From Roseivirga spongicola (GTDB taxonomy: Bacteria > Bacteroidota > Bacteroidia > Cytophagales > Cyclobacteriaceae), in NCBI RefSeq assembly GCF_001592965.1, contig NZ_LRPC01000031.1, positions 103,122-167,121 of the forward strand: DNA of 64,000 bases. Direction: 5' to 3'. This document shows, one piece after another, positions 45,116 through 52,882 of this stretch. The position numbers and the translations under genes are program-made. Every line of letters starts with the position of its first letter. Position 1 is the first letter of the stretch. The notes beneath the pieces were generated by a model. The model did no database searches and had not been told where the DNA came from. It was given only the letters and a program-made list of their open reading frames with translations.

Positions 45116-45348
45116 GCGCAAAGATAAAGTTTAAAAGTGGCCTTCCCTTCTAAAAGCAATGCAAGGAAATAAGGTTCAGATTACTAAACCTTCGATTCAG
45201 CTAAAAACAAACGTTTGATATTTGAAACTGATTGAAAAAGAGTGACTTACTATGGTGGGAAGTATGCAAACGTTTCACTACTTTTTTTGCCTTGGTGCTT
45301 GTTGCGTGCTGTATTTGTGCGAAGATTTGTATTAGTAAACGCAAGGAA

Positions 45349-45657
45349 ATGAGCATTAAAAAGCAAATCCTGAAAACTAAGCCGCAAGCGAATGTAACTT
45401 TTCAGTTACCTGCAGAGGCGGCAGAAGGAGCAGAGAAAGTGACAGTGGTTGGTGAATTCAACGACTGGGATACTACTGCAACAGAAATGAAGAAATTAAA
45501 AAGCGGTGACTTTAAGGCTACCGTTAAACTTGCTACTGGCAAAGAATATCAGTTTAGGTATTTGATCGATGGTCAGAAGTGGGAGAATGATTGGGATGCA
45601 GACAAGTATGTTCCTAATCAATTGACCTTTGAAGATAACTCGGTAGTAGAGTTATAG
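45349..45657 (+). CDS. Glycogen-binding (CBM48/AMPK-beta-like) domain protein
   Basis: 102 residues from ATG 45349 (MSIKKQILKTKPQ), preceded by AAGGAA. A single E-set/CBM48 domain: TFQLPAEAAEGAEKVTVVGEFNDWD, then YQFRYLIDGQKWENDWDADKYVPN. Such small proteins bind alpha-glucans or act as regulators. It lies about 7 kb from the glucan operon. An upstream TTG (45232) extends the frame but looks unnatural. Confidence 0.88.
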   Translation: MSIKKQILKTKPQANVTFQLPAEAAEGAEKVTVVGEFNDWDTTATEMKKLKSGDFKATVKLATGKEYQFRYLIDGQKWENDWDADKYVPNQLTFEDNSVVEL

Positions 45658-45700
45658 AAAGATATTTAGGACTTTCCATAGGTGAGTTCTCGTTTGAGAC

Positions 45701-45733
45701 GGGCGGTTATTGGAAACAATACCGCCTTTTTTT
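45701..45733 (+). terminator. Intrinsic terminator
   Basis: GGCGGTTATT/AATACCGCC stem with one bulge, followed by TTTTTTT. Confidence 0.8.
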
Positions 45734-45788
45734 ATGCTCTAGTTTTTTGGCGGTGATGATGGCTTGTTGGGGATGATACCAAGCGGTA

Positions 45789-45992
45789 GTGAGTAAAAGC
45801 AGTTGGGATAATCTAAAACGCAAGCTCAAGCGAATCACCAAGAAAACGCTGCCATACAGTTTTGCAGAACGTACAGAGCGGCTCAAAGAAGTAGCTAGGA
45901 GTTGGATAAATAACTTCCGATTGGGGACTGCATACACCAAACTCAAGAAGCTGGATGAGTGGCTACGTAACCTACTGTGCTACGTATATGGT
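45789..45992 (+). pseudogene. Group II intron reverse transcriptase/maturase, C-terminal remnant
   Basis: About 68 codons matching the end of the GIIM maturase domain: LKRKLKRITKKT, ERTERLKEVARSWINNFRLG, KLKKLDEWLRNLLC. No reverse transcriptase core, no intron RNA domains seen upstream, and the similarity stops at palindrome TCCCGAGGCATCGGGA (45992-46007). A relic of a lost intron. Confidence 0.8.
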
Positions 45993-46007
45993 CCCGAGGC
46001 ATCGGGA
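45992..46007. repeat. Dispersed palindrome TCCCGA-N4-TCGGGA
   Basis: Spacer GGCA. Marks the end of the maturase remnant. Confidence 0.75.
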
Positions 46008-46107
46008 GGCGCACCGTGGGCTTATGGCTCACGGCCGTCTTTTTCGTTTTTACTTTGTCTGTTCGTCCGTGCGTTGGCTCAGACACTTATTGACAAGCTT
46101 TGACTGG

Positions 46108-46119
46108 TGCGTTTGGCTT
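46108..46119. repeat. 12-bp direct repeat, left flank of the methyltransferase island
   Basis: TGCGTTTGGCTT, identical to 51373-51384, with similar GGCTTGA/GGCTTTG-type sequence after it. Confidence 0.55.
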
Positions 46120-46153
46120 GAGCGGCTTGACAATGTGTGTGGTTGCAGTGAGC

Positions 46154-47263
46154 TTAAAACAATCCTTTATATAATTCATCTGTATCAAAATCTGGTGAAC
46201 CTTGTCTCGAATAATAATATGAGAATCTAGCTACAATGTCCTTTGTGAAGGTGCTGTTGACTGAAGCCTTACGAACAAACTTCTCACTAAATTCTTTTAC
46301 TCTAACAGATTTCATTTTCTGAAAATTTATGAGACCTCCTTCAATGTCTTTGTATTGTGGCAGAAAATGATACTTATTGGAATAGCTATTATGTATAATT
46401 CTTTTAAGGGTATCTTCAGCACTTTCTAAGACTTCTTGATCAGCTTTACCCTTAATGATAAGACCAACTTTTTCTTTAAGAATACCTTCATTCGGTGAAT
46501 CTATTTGTACAACTAAAATGTCTTTTGCTTTACCCTGCGCTAAATCACAAGATGGGGTTAACACAATATAATTCGTTGAAGTATCCTTCTCTTCGACCAA
46601 ATCCCCAGTAAAAATACTAGGCTTAATACATGGGGTGATATAGATTTCAGAAGGGTGGTAGTTTTCAAAACCTGATTCTTCAGTAATTTCTAAATACTCT
46701 TGAATATGTAAAAGAGTATATCTTAAAAGAGATTTTTGCTTTTCTTCTGGACTCCTTTCGTTATCGTTTGTCCAAAGGTCTAAAGAGTTGGATAAATGAT
46801 TCCAGAAAATGTCATTAATGTACCTCTCTACGGTTCCTTTTCTGTTCAAAATCTCAGTAATTCCAGTATTGTATATGGCAACAATTTCTTCTATGAAATC
46901 AAAGTCAGCATCCCTGTCCCGAACTTTAAAAAAAGAAGTTTCCTCACTTAATGACGAGTGAAGATTATGAGATGTACCAGAAATAACAAAAACAGGAAAT
47001 CTTAGATTTTCTTTAACTTCTTTAATTATTTCGTTGCCAGAACTATCACTACCACCTGATTGCTTTAAATCCAAATCAATGACTGCTCCGTCAAAAATAT
47101 TATCTGAATTCCTTAGTATGTCTAGAGCTTGATCCTTTTCAGAAAGAATAGTTTCTCTAATTATTAAATTCCCATTTGTTTTATTGTATGAATCAATATC
47201 CCTCGTGTATGTAGCGATAACATTTGAATCGTCCTCTACGATTAGTAATTTTAATTCTTTCAT
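46154..47263 (-). CDS. Response-regulator-like protein with unknown C-terminal domain
   Basis: 369 residues. Receiver domain 1-125: acidic triad Glu10-Asp11-Asp12, phospho-acceptor Asp63 (AVIDLDL), Ser/Thr in VISGTSH, lysine in FFKVRD. Residues 126-369 are an unknown domain containing a TPSCDLAQGKAKDILVVQ segment, which I cannot assign. It starts 1 nt after the stop of the kinase-like ATPase gene, which is the likely phosphodonor. Last gene of a four-gene minus-strand operon with a DNA methyltransferase. Visibly AT-rich compared with the flanks. Confidence 0.75.
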   Translation of the reverse strand: MKELKLLIVEDDSNVIATYTRDIDSYNKTNGNLIIRETILSEKDQALDILRNSDNIFDGAVIDLDLKQSGGSDSSGNEIIKEVKENLRFPVFVISGTSHNLHSSLSEETSFFKVRDRDADFDFIEEIVAIYNTGITEILNRKGTVERYINDIFWNHLSNSLDLWTNDNERSPEEKQKSLLRYTLLHIQEYLEITEESGFENYHPSEIYITPCIKPSIFTGDLVEEKDTSTNYIVLTPSCDLAQGKAKDILVVQIDSPNEGILKEKVGLIIKGKADQEVLESAEDTLKRIIHNSYSNKYHFLPQYKDIEGGLINFQKMKSVRVKEFSEKFVRKASVNSTFTKDIVARFSYYYSRQGSPDFDTDELYKGLF

Positions 47264-47264
47264 A

Positions 47265-49511
47265 TTACTTGTTGATTTCTATCTGAAAATAAGCTCCTTG
47301 ATTATAGCTACGAGCAGAAAGTTCTCCGTTTAATCTGTCGATTGCTTCACCGGCAATTGCCAGACCTAATCCGGTTCCATTAAGTTTTTTAGAATACCCT
47401 GGTTCAAAAATAGCTCCTGATTCAATTTCTAAATCTGTTAATCCAGGGCCAGAGTCTTTGATGTCAATAATTACAGCGTTGTGATTCTCATGAACGGAAA
47501 TGAATATTTCTTTGGTTTTAGATTTTGAAATTTTAAGCCAATAAATGCTATTTTCAATTAAATTGGTTAGTGCTATATATAGATCTTCAGACCAACCGAA
47601 TGTTTCGATTTTTTCATCTCCTGAAATGGTAATTGTAATATTTTCATCCTCAAGTTGAGATTTGAAAACATCCATACTTTCTCGAATAACATTTACGACA
47701 GCAAAGTCAGTTTTTTTATCTCTTTTTTGTTTGGCTAGTGGAGAAATCCTTTTGAATAAGTTTGAGATAAACTTGCTGTTTACTTTGAATCCGTTTATAC
47801 TATTTGTTAGTTCTTCAAGGTTTTCTTCATCCTTAGTGGCTTTGTAAAATTTCAAATAGCGTTCCATTACTCTAGCTTCAGAATTGAAAAACTGTAATGG
47901 TTTTCGACCTTCGTGAAGAATAAAATTGACAATTTTGCCTAAAGTTGCATGACCTTGATAAATAGCAATTGTTTTTTCAATTTCCTCTTTCAATTCTGCT
48001 TTTTTCTCTTCTTCCTTCGTTAAGATTGTATCGATCTCATCAATAGCTTTTTTGTCTATTTTGAATTCCGATAGCTTCTTCCCAATTGTGGTTTTAACTT
48101 CTGCAAGACTGAATAATGAGTTTATTGTATCTTGTACTTTTGTTTGCTTCCCTCTACTTTTTTCACTCTTAATCCTAAAAGCAAGACGTCTGATTTCTAA
48201 TTCTGATATAGCTCTACTAGCTAATGCAATTAATCCAAAATAACTTTCATTTTCCTTCAAACCGTCTCTAGCACTCTTTTCAATTAGACCAGATTCTTCT
48301 TCTGACTGAATAGTTACAAAACCAACAATTTGATTATTACTAATTCTCATTGTTGGATTTTGTATACGTCTATGGTCTAATTTTAGCCAATCAACACCGC
48401 TATTTCCATAAGGCCTGATTCTGAAACTATTTTTATAAACATTTACGCCAAACACTTCATTTAACAACCTTCTTGCATCATTTTTACCCATATACTGTTT
48501 TGATACAGGGTTAATTAAGCCTTTGTTAATAAGGTTGTCGATTGCTTCTGGTTCTCTATCAAAAACTCTAAAGTCAATGCGTATTAATCCACAATAACTC
48601 TCAGTCTTGTTATCTAAATCAAATGTTACATTAATTTCTTCTTTTTGAATTGCATTTGGATTTATGTTGTTTTCAAATAAAAGTTTAGCATTTCCCTCTT
48701 TGGAAATAGTACCTGAAATTCGATAATCATAGAATTTTATTATTGGATATGTATCAATTTTAATATTCTCGTCAATTTCTGGAAACGGTGAATTTTCAAA
48801 AGATAAATTGATTTTGAACTCATCATCAATTGATTCGTCAAAGGGCGAAATAAGTTTGCGCAATTCATTGACTAATTGAATCAGTGTGTCTTTGTTCCAA
48901 TAAGAGAGTTTTGTATCGATCTTTTCAATTGTTTCTTCATCTCCATTTTCATCAATTACGATTTCGGTATATTTTTCATCCTTGGCAATGATGAGTATTT
49001 CTGTCCCAGAAACTTCATTGGTTTTTTTCTTCTCTACGAGAAGGTCAATGTTTTCTAAAAACTCATCAGTTTTAAAAATTCTCCAATCTATAACCGCTTC
49101 TGATTTTTCTCCATTTTCGTCTATAGTAGACATAGTCATTTCTTGACCAAGAATTGAAGCTGCGAATCGACCAATACCTTTTCTTCCTTGTAAGGTTCTT
49201 GTTTTATTTTTACTTAGTTTTCTTTTTAACTTATCGTCAGTAGCAGGAACCAACCATTTATTTATGACTGTATTGAAATCCATACCATGACCATCATCTT
49301 TAATTGAAATAACCAAGGCATTTTCATTGCCAATTTCTGTGTACTTAAAAATAATATCAACCTTAGTAGCATCAGCGTCATAAGAGTTTTTAACCAGCTC
49401 GACAAGAGCTGCATAGGAGTCACCTATCAGATCGCTCCCAATGGTATGGATTAAACGAGCAGCAGGTCTAATCTGATAATATCCATCTATTAACTCTTCT
49501 TTGCCTGACAT
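47265..49511 (-). CDS. MORC/Hsp90-like ATPase fused to a histidine-kinase-like module
   Basis: 748 residues with two GHKL ATPase sites. N-terminal: ALVELVKNSYDADATKV (N box), IKDDGHGMDF (G1) and GRKGIGRFAA (G2), the MORC/MutL-like form. C-terminal: a helical region with a possible phospho-histidine (NFILHEGRKPLQFF, about 535) and a HATPase (LYIALTNLIENSIYWL, DIKDSGPGLTD, LNGTGLGLAIAGEAI). paraMORC-type ATPases are known in restriction-modification operons (Iyer and colleagues, 2008). It overlaps the methyltransferase gene by 22 nt. Confidence 0.8.
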   Translation of the reverse strand: MSGKEELIDGYYQIRPAARLIHTIGSDLIGDSYAALVELVKNSYDADATKVDIIFKYTEIGNENALVISIKDDGHGMDFNTVINKWLVPATDDKLKRKLSKNKTRTLQGRKGIGRFAASILGQEMTMSTIDENGEKSEAVIDWRIFKTDEFLENIDLLVEKKKTNEVSGTEILIIAKDEKYTEIVIDENGDEETIEKIDTKLSYWNKDTLIQLVNELRKLISPFDESIDDEFKINLSFENSPFPEIDENIKIDTYPIIKFYDYRISGTISKEGNAKLLFENNINPNAIQKEEINVTFDLDNKTESYCGLIRIDFRVFDREPEAIDNLINKGLINPVSKQYMGKNDARRLLNEVFGVNVYKNSFRIRPYGNSGVDWLKLDHRRIQNPTMRISNNQIVGFVTIQSEEESGLIEKSARDGLKENESYFGLIALASRAISELEIRRLAFRIKSEKSRGKQTKVQDTINSLFSLAEVKTTIGKKLSEFKIDKKAIDEIDTILTKEEEKKAELKEEIEKTIAIYQGHATLGKIVNFILHEGRKPLQFFNSEARVMERYLKFYKATKDEENLEELTNSINGFKVNSKFISNLFKRISPLAKQKRDKKTDFAVVNVIRESMDVFKSQLEDENITITISGDEKIETFGWSEDLYIALTNLIENSIYWLKISKSKTKEIFISVHENHNAVIIDIKDSGPGLTDLEIESGAIFEPGYSKKLNGTGLGLAIAGEAIDRLNGELSARSYNQGAYFQIEINK

Positions 49512-50764
49512 AATATTTTTAATATAATTTTTGAGATTTCATAAGCCATAAGTGGTGGTACAGCATTTCCAATTTGTTTAAATGCAGGAGTTCTATTGAC
49601 TCCTTCACGAACTCCTTCAAAATAATAGTCGTCTGGAAATGATTGAAGTCTTGCAGCTTCACGGATTGTTAGTGAACGATTTTGACTTAAATCAGGATGA
49701 ATATAATAGTGGCCGTCTTTTGCAATATGTGCAACCACTGTTTGTGAGTGGGGCTCATTAGCTGCAACTACCTTAAACCTGTCGAAGAATGAAGACCTGT
49801 TCTTATGAGTTTTTAATTTTTCTGGGAGATCATTATAGTGTAACCTCTCTTTCTTATCGTTCCACTTTTTAACAGCTATCCTATAGATTTCTTTATCCTG
49901 TTCCGAGTGCGGTCTGGCTTTATGTTGTGTTAAAATATCAATACCATTTCTTATGAAACTGTTGTTTAAGTATTCATTCGTTAAAGTTTCATATTTTACA
50001 AATTTATCTTGTCCTTCTCCAGCTTGGAGTTTAGGTAAATCGGAAAGTAAATCCTGTACAGAATATTTTGTTGATGAAAGATTTATCGCTTCTAAATCAG
50101 GAATTTCAAAATCATATTTCTTATTCCATCCTATGATGATAATTCTTCTTCTGTTCTGTAGTACCCCAAATTTGTTAGCTTCTACCGTAAAGAGTTTCAT
50201 GTTATAACCTTTTTTGTCAAAAAGTTTTTTCATGTTGTTCAGGTAGAGTCCGTCCTTGGCAGACTTAAGTCCAATCACATTTTCGAAAACAAATAGCTTT
50301 GGATTGTACTTTTCGAGATAACCAGCATATTGAACATAAAGGAAGTTTCTCGGGTCACCAGACATCCCATTTTTTGACCTTGCACGCCCAACGAGAGAAT
50401 ATGCTTGGCAAGGTGGTCCACCAATAATTAAGTCAACAGTTTTGTTTTTTAAGTTCTTTTGAATTTTATCATGGATCACATAATTATTTTCTTCTGAAAT
50501 CGAAAGGTTAATTACGGATTCCATAATCTTCTCAGGAACAAAAGAATACAATTCAGTTCTCGTTATTTCTCCTTTTAAATATTTGATGTAAGTATCATAG
50601 TGGTCTATCGATTTAAGGTAATGGTATGCAGCTCGGGTCTTTAATGTAAAACAAGCTGCAGTATCTGTTTCAACATGAGCAATTGGCTCAAAACCATTCC
50701 TAGCAAAACCTTCCGAAAGTCCACCAGCTCCTGCGAATAGGTCGATATAAGTTTTACCTTTCAT
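49490..50764 (-). CDS. DNA (cytosine-5) methyltransferase
   Basis: 424 residues. Motif I DLFAGAGGLSEGF, motif IV GGPPCQAYSLVGRAR (Cys119), motif VI FENVIGL, motif VIII QNRRRIIIIGW, motif X GNAVPPLMAYEIS. A full C5 methyltransferase; recognition sequence unknown. No partner restriction endonuclease gene is recognisable in the operon. The MORC-like ATPase and response regulator take that place. Overlaps the XRE gene by 11 nt. Confidence 0.93.
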   Translation of the reverse strand: MKGKTYIDLFAGAGGLSEGFARNGFEPIAHVETDTAACFTLKTRAAYHYLKSIDHYDTYIKYLKGEITRTELYSFVPEKIMESVINLSISEENNYVIHDKIQKNLKNKTVDLIIGGPPCQAYSLVGRARSKNGMSGDPRNFLYVQYAGYLEKYNPKLFVFENVIGLKSAKDGLYLNNMKKLFDKKGYNMKLFTVEANKFGVLQNRRRIIIIGWNKKYDFEIPDLEAINLSSTKYSVQDLLSDLPKLQAGEGQDKFVKYETLTNEYLNNSFIRNGIDILTQHKARPHSEQDKEIYRIAVKKWNDKKERLHYNDLPEKLKTHKNRSSFFDRFKVVAANEPHSQTVVAHIAKDGHYYIHPDLSQNRSLTIREAARLQSFPDDYYFEGVREGVNRTPAFKQIGNAVPPLMAYEISKIILKILCQAKKS

Positions 50765-50972
50765 CTTTTGTTCGGTTTAGCAATTCTCTTATATCAACAT
50801 CTAGGGCTTCAGCAATCTCCACTAACGTTTCAAGTGAAGGCTGCATGTCGTTTGTGCACCATCTTGAAACAGTTGTTCTATTTTTGTCTACTTTTTCTGA
50901 TAGCCATTTGTTTGTTCTGTCTTGTTCAGCAAGTACTACCCTAATTCTGTTGATTTGCTTTTTAGATGTCAT
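50754..50972 (-). CDS. XRE-family regulator of the methyltransferase operon
   Basis: 72 residues from ATG 50972 (MTSKKQINRIRVVLAEQ); ATG 50993 is an alternative. Cro/C1-type helix-turn-helix (NKWLSEKVDKNRTTVSRWCTN) covering nearly the whole chain, like restriction-modification C proteins. It is first in the operon and overlaps the methyltransferase start, so it probably controls the system's expression. Confidence 0.87.
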   Translation of the reverse strand: MTSKKQINRIRVVLAEQDRTNKWLSEKVDKNRTTVSRWCTNDMQPSLETLVEIAEALDVDIRELLNRTKDER

Positions 50973-51139
50973 TTGAATCGTATTACGTTGCATAAATAGC
51001 AATTAAAACAAACTTAGTTCATTAATAATTTTTAAACGTGTTCCTTTTACAATATATTTGTTTCGTTAAACGATTCAGTAGTTGTTTATTTCAGTTCTGA
51101 TGAATCATATTAAGAATCAAAATTTGAAATTGACTTTTT

Positions 51140-51283
51140 ATGAGTACGAGATACACCAAATCCGGTTTAGAGCAAACTGTATACAAACAATTAGATAATC
51201 TAAATGCAATGCACTATTTACTGAGAGTTCAAAATGCCCTGATCCAAAGTATTAATAAGACGCTTAGGGACGAGAATGGTTAA
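51140..51283 (+). CDS. Possible 47-residue small protein
   Basis: ATG 51140 to TAA 51283, divergent from the XRE gene: starts MSTRYTKSGLEQTVYK, helical and charged. Followed by a possible terminator at 51349-51372. No homologue recognised. Confidence 0.4.
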   Translation: MSTRYTKSGLEQTVYKQLDNLNAMHYLLRVQNALIQSINKTLRDENG

Positions 51284-51348
51284 TTCAAGGAGAAACAAGT
51301 CATGTATCCAACAAGAAGAAAGTCAAAATCATAACTTTTTAGAGAGGT

Positions 51349-51372
51349 GAGCTGGTTAAGCTCTTTTGGTTT
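51349..51372 (+). terminator. Weak intrinsic terminator
   Basis: GAGCT-GGTTA-AGCTC followed by TTTTGGTTTT. Confidence 0.4.
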
Positions 51373-51384
51373 TGCGTTTGGCTT
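51373..51384. repeat. 12-bp direct repeat, right flank of the methyltransferase island
   Basis: TGCGTTTGGCTT as at 46108-46119. It is followed by an inverted pair GTTGGCAA (about 51389) and TTGCCAAC (about 51440). The rest of 51285-51640 shows no gene. Confidence 0.55.
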
Positions 51385-51641
51385 TGGGGTTGGCAAAAAC
51401 CAAATGTGCCTATTAGTGCGGTGGCTTTTTCAGCTTGTTGCCAACATTAGCTACACACCACTGTGGCAGTTATATTCACCAGTCTGTAAAACTTCTTTAT
51501 AGCACACTAAAATAGTGTGCTATATGCACCTTTTATTTCCAGAAAAGCACAGAGATTCTAAAAGAGATTTTGTGTGTTTTCTTAGTTCAAGAAAGCTAAT
51601 CGGGAGGAGATATGCAAAAGGGACTAGATGCCCCTGAAACA

Positions 51642-52538
51642 TCAGCGTTTTAACGGTGGCTTAAGGTCTTTCACTACCTGAAAATCGACCCAAAAAATGT
51701 CTACATTTCTACCTTCGTCTGGCCCTACTTTTCTATTGAAGAAAAGGTATTTGCCGTCTGGAGTAACGCTGGCAGATGCCTCCCATGCTTTTGTGTTTAT
51801 TTCGGGGCCTAAATTAATAGGAGTTCCCCATGATCCGTCCTGTTGACGGTAACTAATATATAGGTCGGAATTTCCATATCCCTCTTCTCTGTAGCTATCG
51901 AATATGAGGTACGATTCATCTGGGGCAATAAAGGGGTGGAAACTTCTACCGTTATTGATTTTTTCATCGAGCAATTTCGGTTCTTCATAAATACCGTCTT
52001 TTAGTCGAGAGTATCGGATGTCGCCTGTTAAGTCTTGTTTAAACTCGTCAAAGAAATAAGTGCCCTGAGAAGAGGCAGTTAGTCGCATAATTGGCAACTC
52101 ATTGAATGGAGCATCAAGTTCTTTTATACCCGACCACCTATTGGAGTCCATTCGTTCCATATATCTACGGCCCAAATGCATGGTTTTGCCTTCGGGTGAA
52201 ACGAATGGTTGACCTTGGCGAGGGGAGATGACAACCTCATTCCATTGATTGTTTCTCTTTTCGTAAACCACGAATTCCCTCTCTTCAGACCCTTCAACCT
52301 GTCTTAGGAAGTAAAATTCTGTCATGTCTGGATTGAAGACGCCACTGTATTCCCAATTTGTAGTGGTTACAAGCTTAGGGGCGAATGCTTCTGGAGTTTT
52401 GCCGGGTGGTTTTTGACCAAGGTAACTGCTCTCTTCCGGGAGTGAATTTTCAGTTTTGGAGTTCGGTTGCTTATCTGTGCAGGCACTTAGTAAAATTACT
52501 AATGATAGTATGAAGAATTTAATTACTGTACTTCTCAA
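51642..52538 (-). CDS. PD40/TolB-like beta-propeller lipoprotein
   Basis: 298 residues with a lipoprotein signal (LSLVILLSACTDK, Cys20). Repeats of the PD40 kind: NPDMTEFYFLRQ, SPEGKTMHLGRR, APDESYLIFDSYR, TPDGKYLFFNRK. Probably an extracytoplasmic propeller; partner unknown. Confidence 0.82.
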   Translation of the reverse strand: MRSTVIKFFILSLVILLSACTDKQPNSKTENSLPEESSYLGQKPPGKTPEAFAPKLVTTTNWEYSGVFNPDMTEFYFLRQVEGSEEREFVVYEKRNNQWNEVVISPRQGQPFVSPEGKTMHLGRRYMERMDSNRWSGIKELDAPFNELPIMRLTASSQGTYFFDEFKQDLTGDIRYSRLKDGIYEEPKLLDEKINNGRSFHPFIAPDESYLIFDSYREEGYGNSDLYISYRQQDGSWGTPINLGPEINTKAWEASASVTPDGKYLFFNRKVGPDEGRNVDIFWVDFQVVKDLKPPLKR

Positions 52539-52882
52539 GGTTTATCCTGTTTTAATACTGCTAGCATTGGCCACGGGCTAACGTAATCGCGATCATATTT
52601 AGCTTAGCTCTTGAATTACTTCTTAAGGTACGCCTATAAGTGGCTATAGTTTTCAAAAAGTAGCCTTCTATTCGCAAAGCTGTATTTCCCTTGGTTCAGG
52701 AGCATTTTTCTGGAAAAAAAGCAAGAGAGCCCATCTCTTCCAAGGTTTATTGGGTTCTTCAGTTGATGGACTTTCCTGAAACATCGAATCCCCCTAGCCC
52801 TTTTTCAAAAAGGGGGAATGGTCTGTGGAAACACCTCAGGTTTGACGGCCTGTATAGGTTGTGTATCATCTAGGGTTTGGAT
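52539..52882. other. Intergenic stretch
   Basis: About 340 bp. It contains a CCCCCTAGCCC...AAAAGGGGGAA inverted repeat typical of dispersed Bacteroidetes repeats (about 52790-52822). No gene. Confidence 0.5.

Noticed and set aside
45232..45348. N-terminal extension of the glycogen-binding protein
   Set aside because: It starts at TTG, and its cysteine-rich hydrophobic stretch lacks family support; ATG 45349 has a better upstream site.
47265..49511. Ordinary two-component sensor kinase
   Set aside because: It has two GHKL sites, the first of MORC/Hsp90 type, and lies in an operon with a DNA methyltransferase.
51389..51447. Integron attC site
   Set aside because: The inverted GTTGGCAA/TTGCCAAC pair has the core sites in the wrong order and does not fit RYYYAAC...GTTRRRY.
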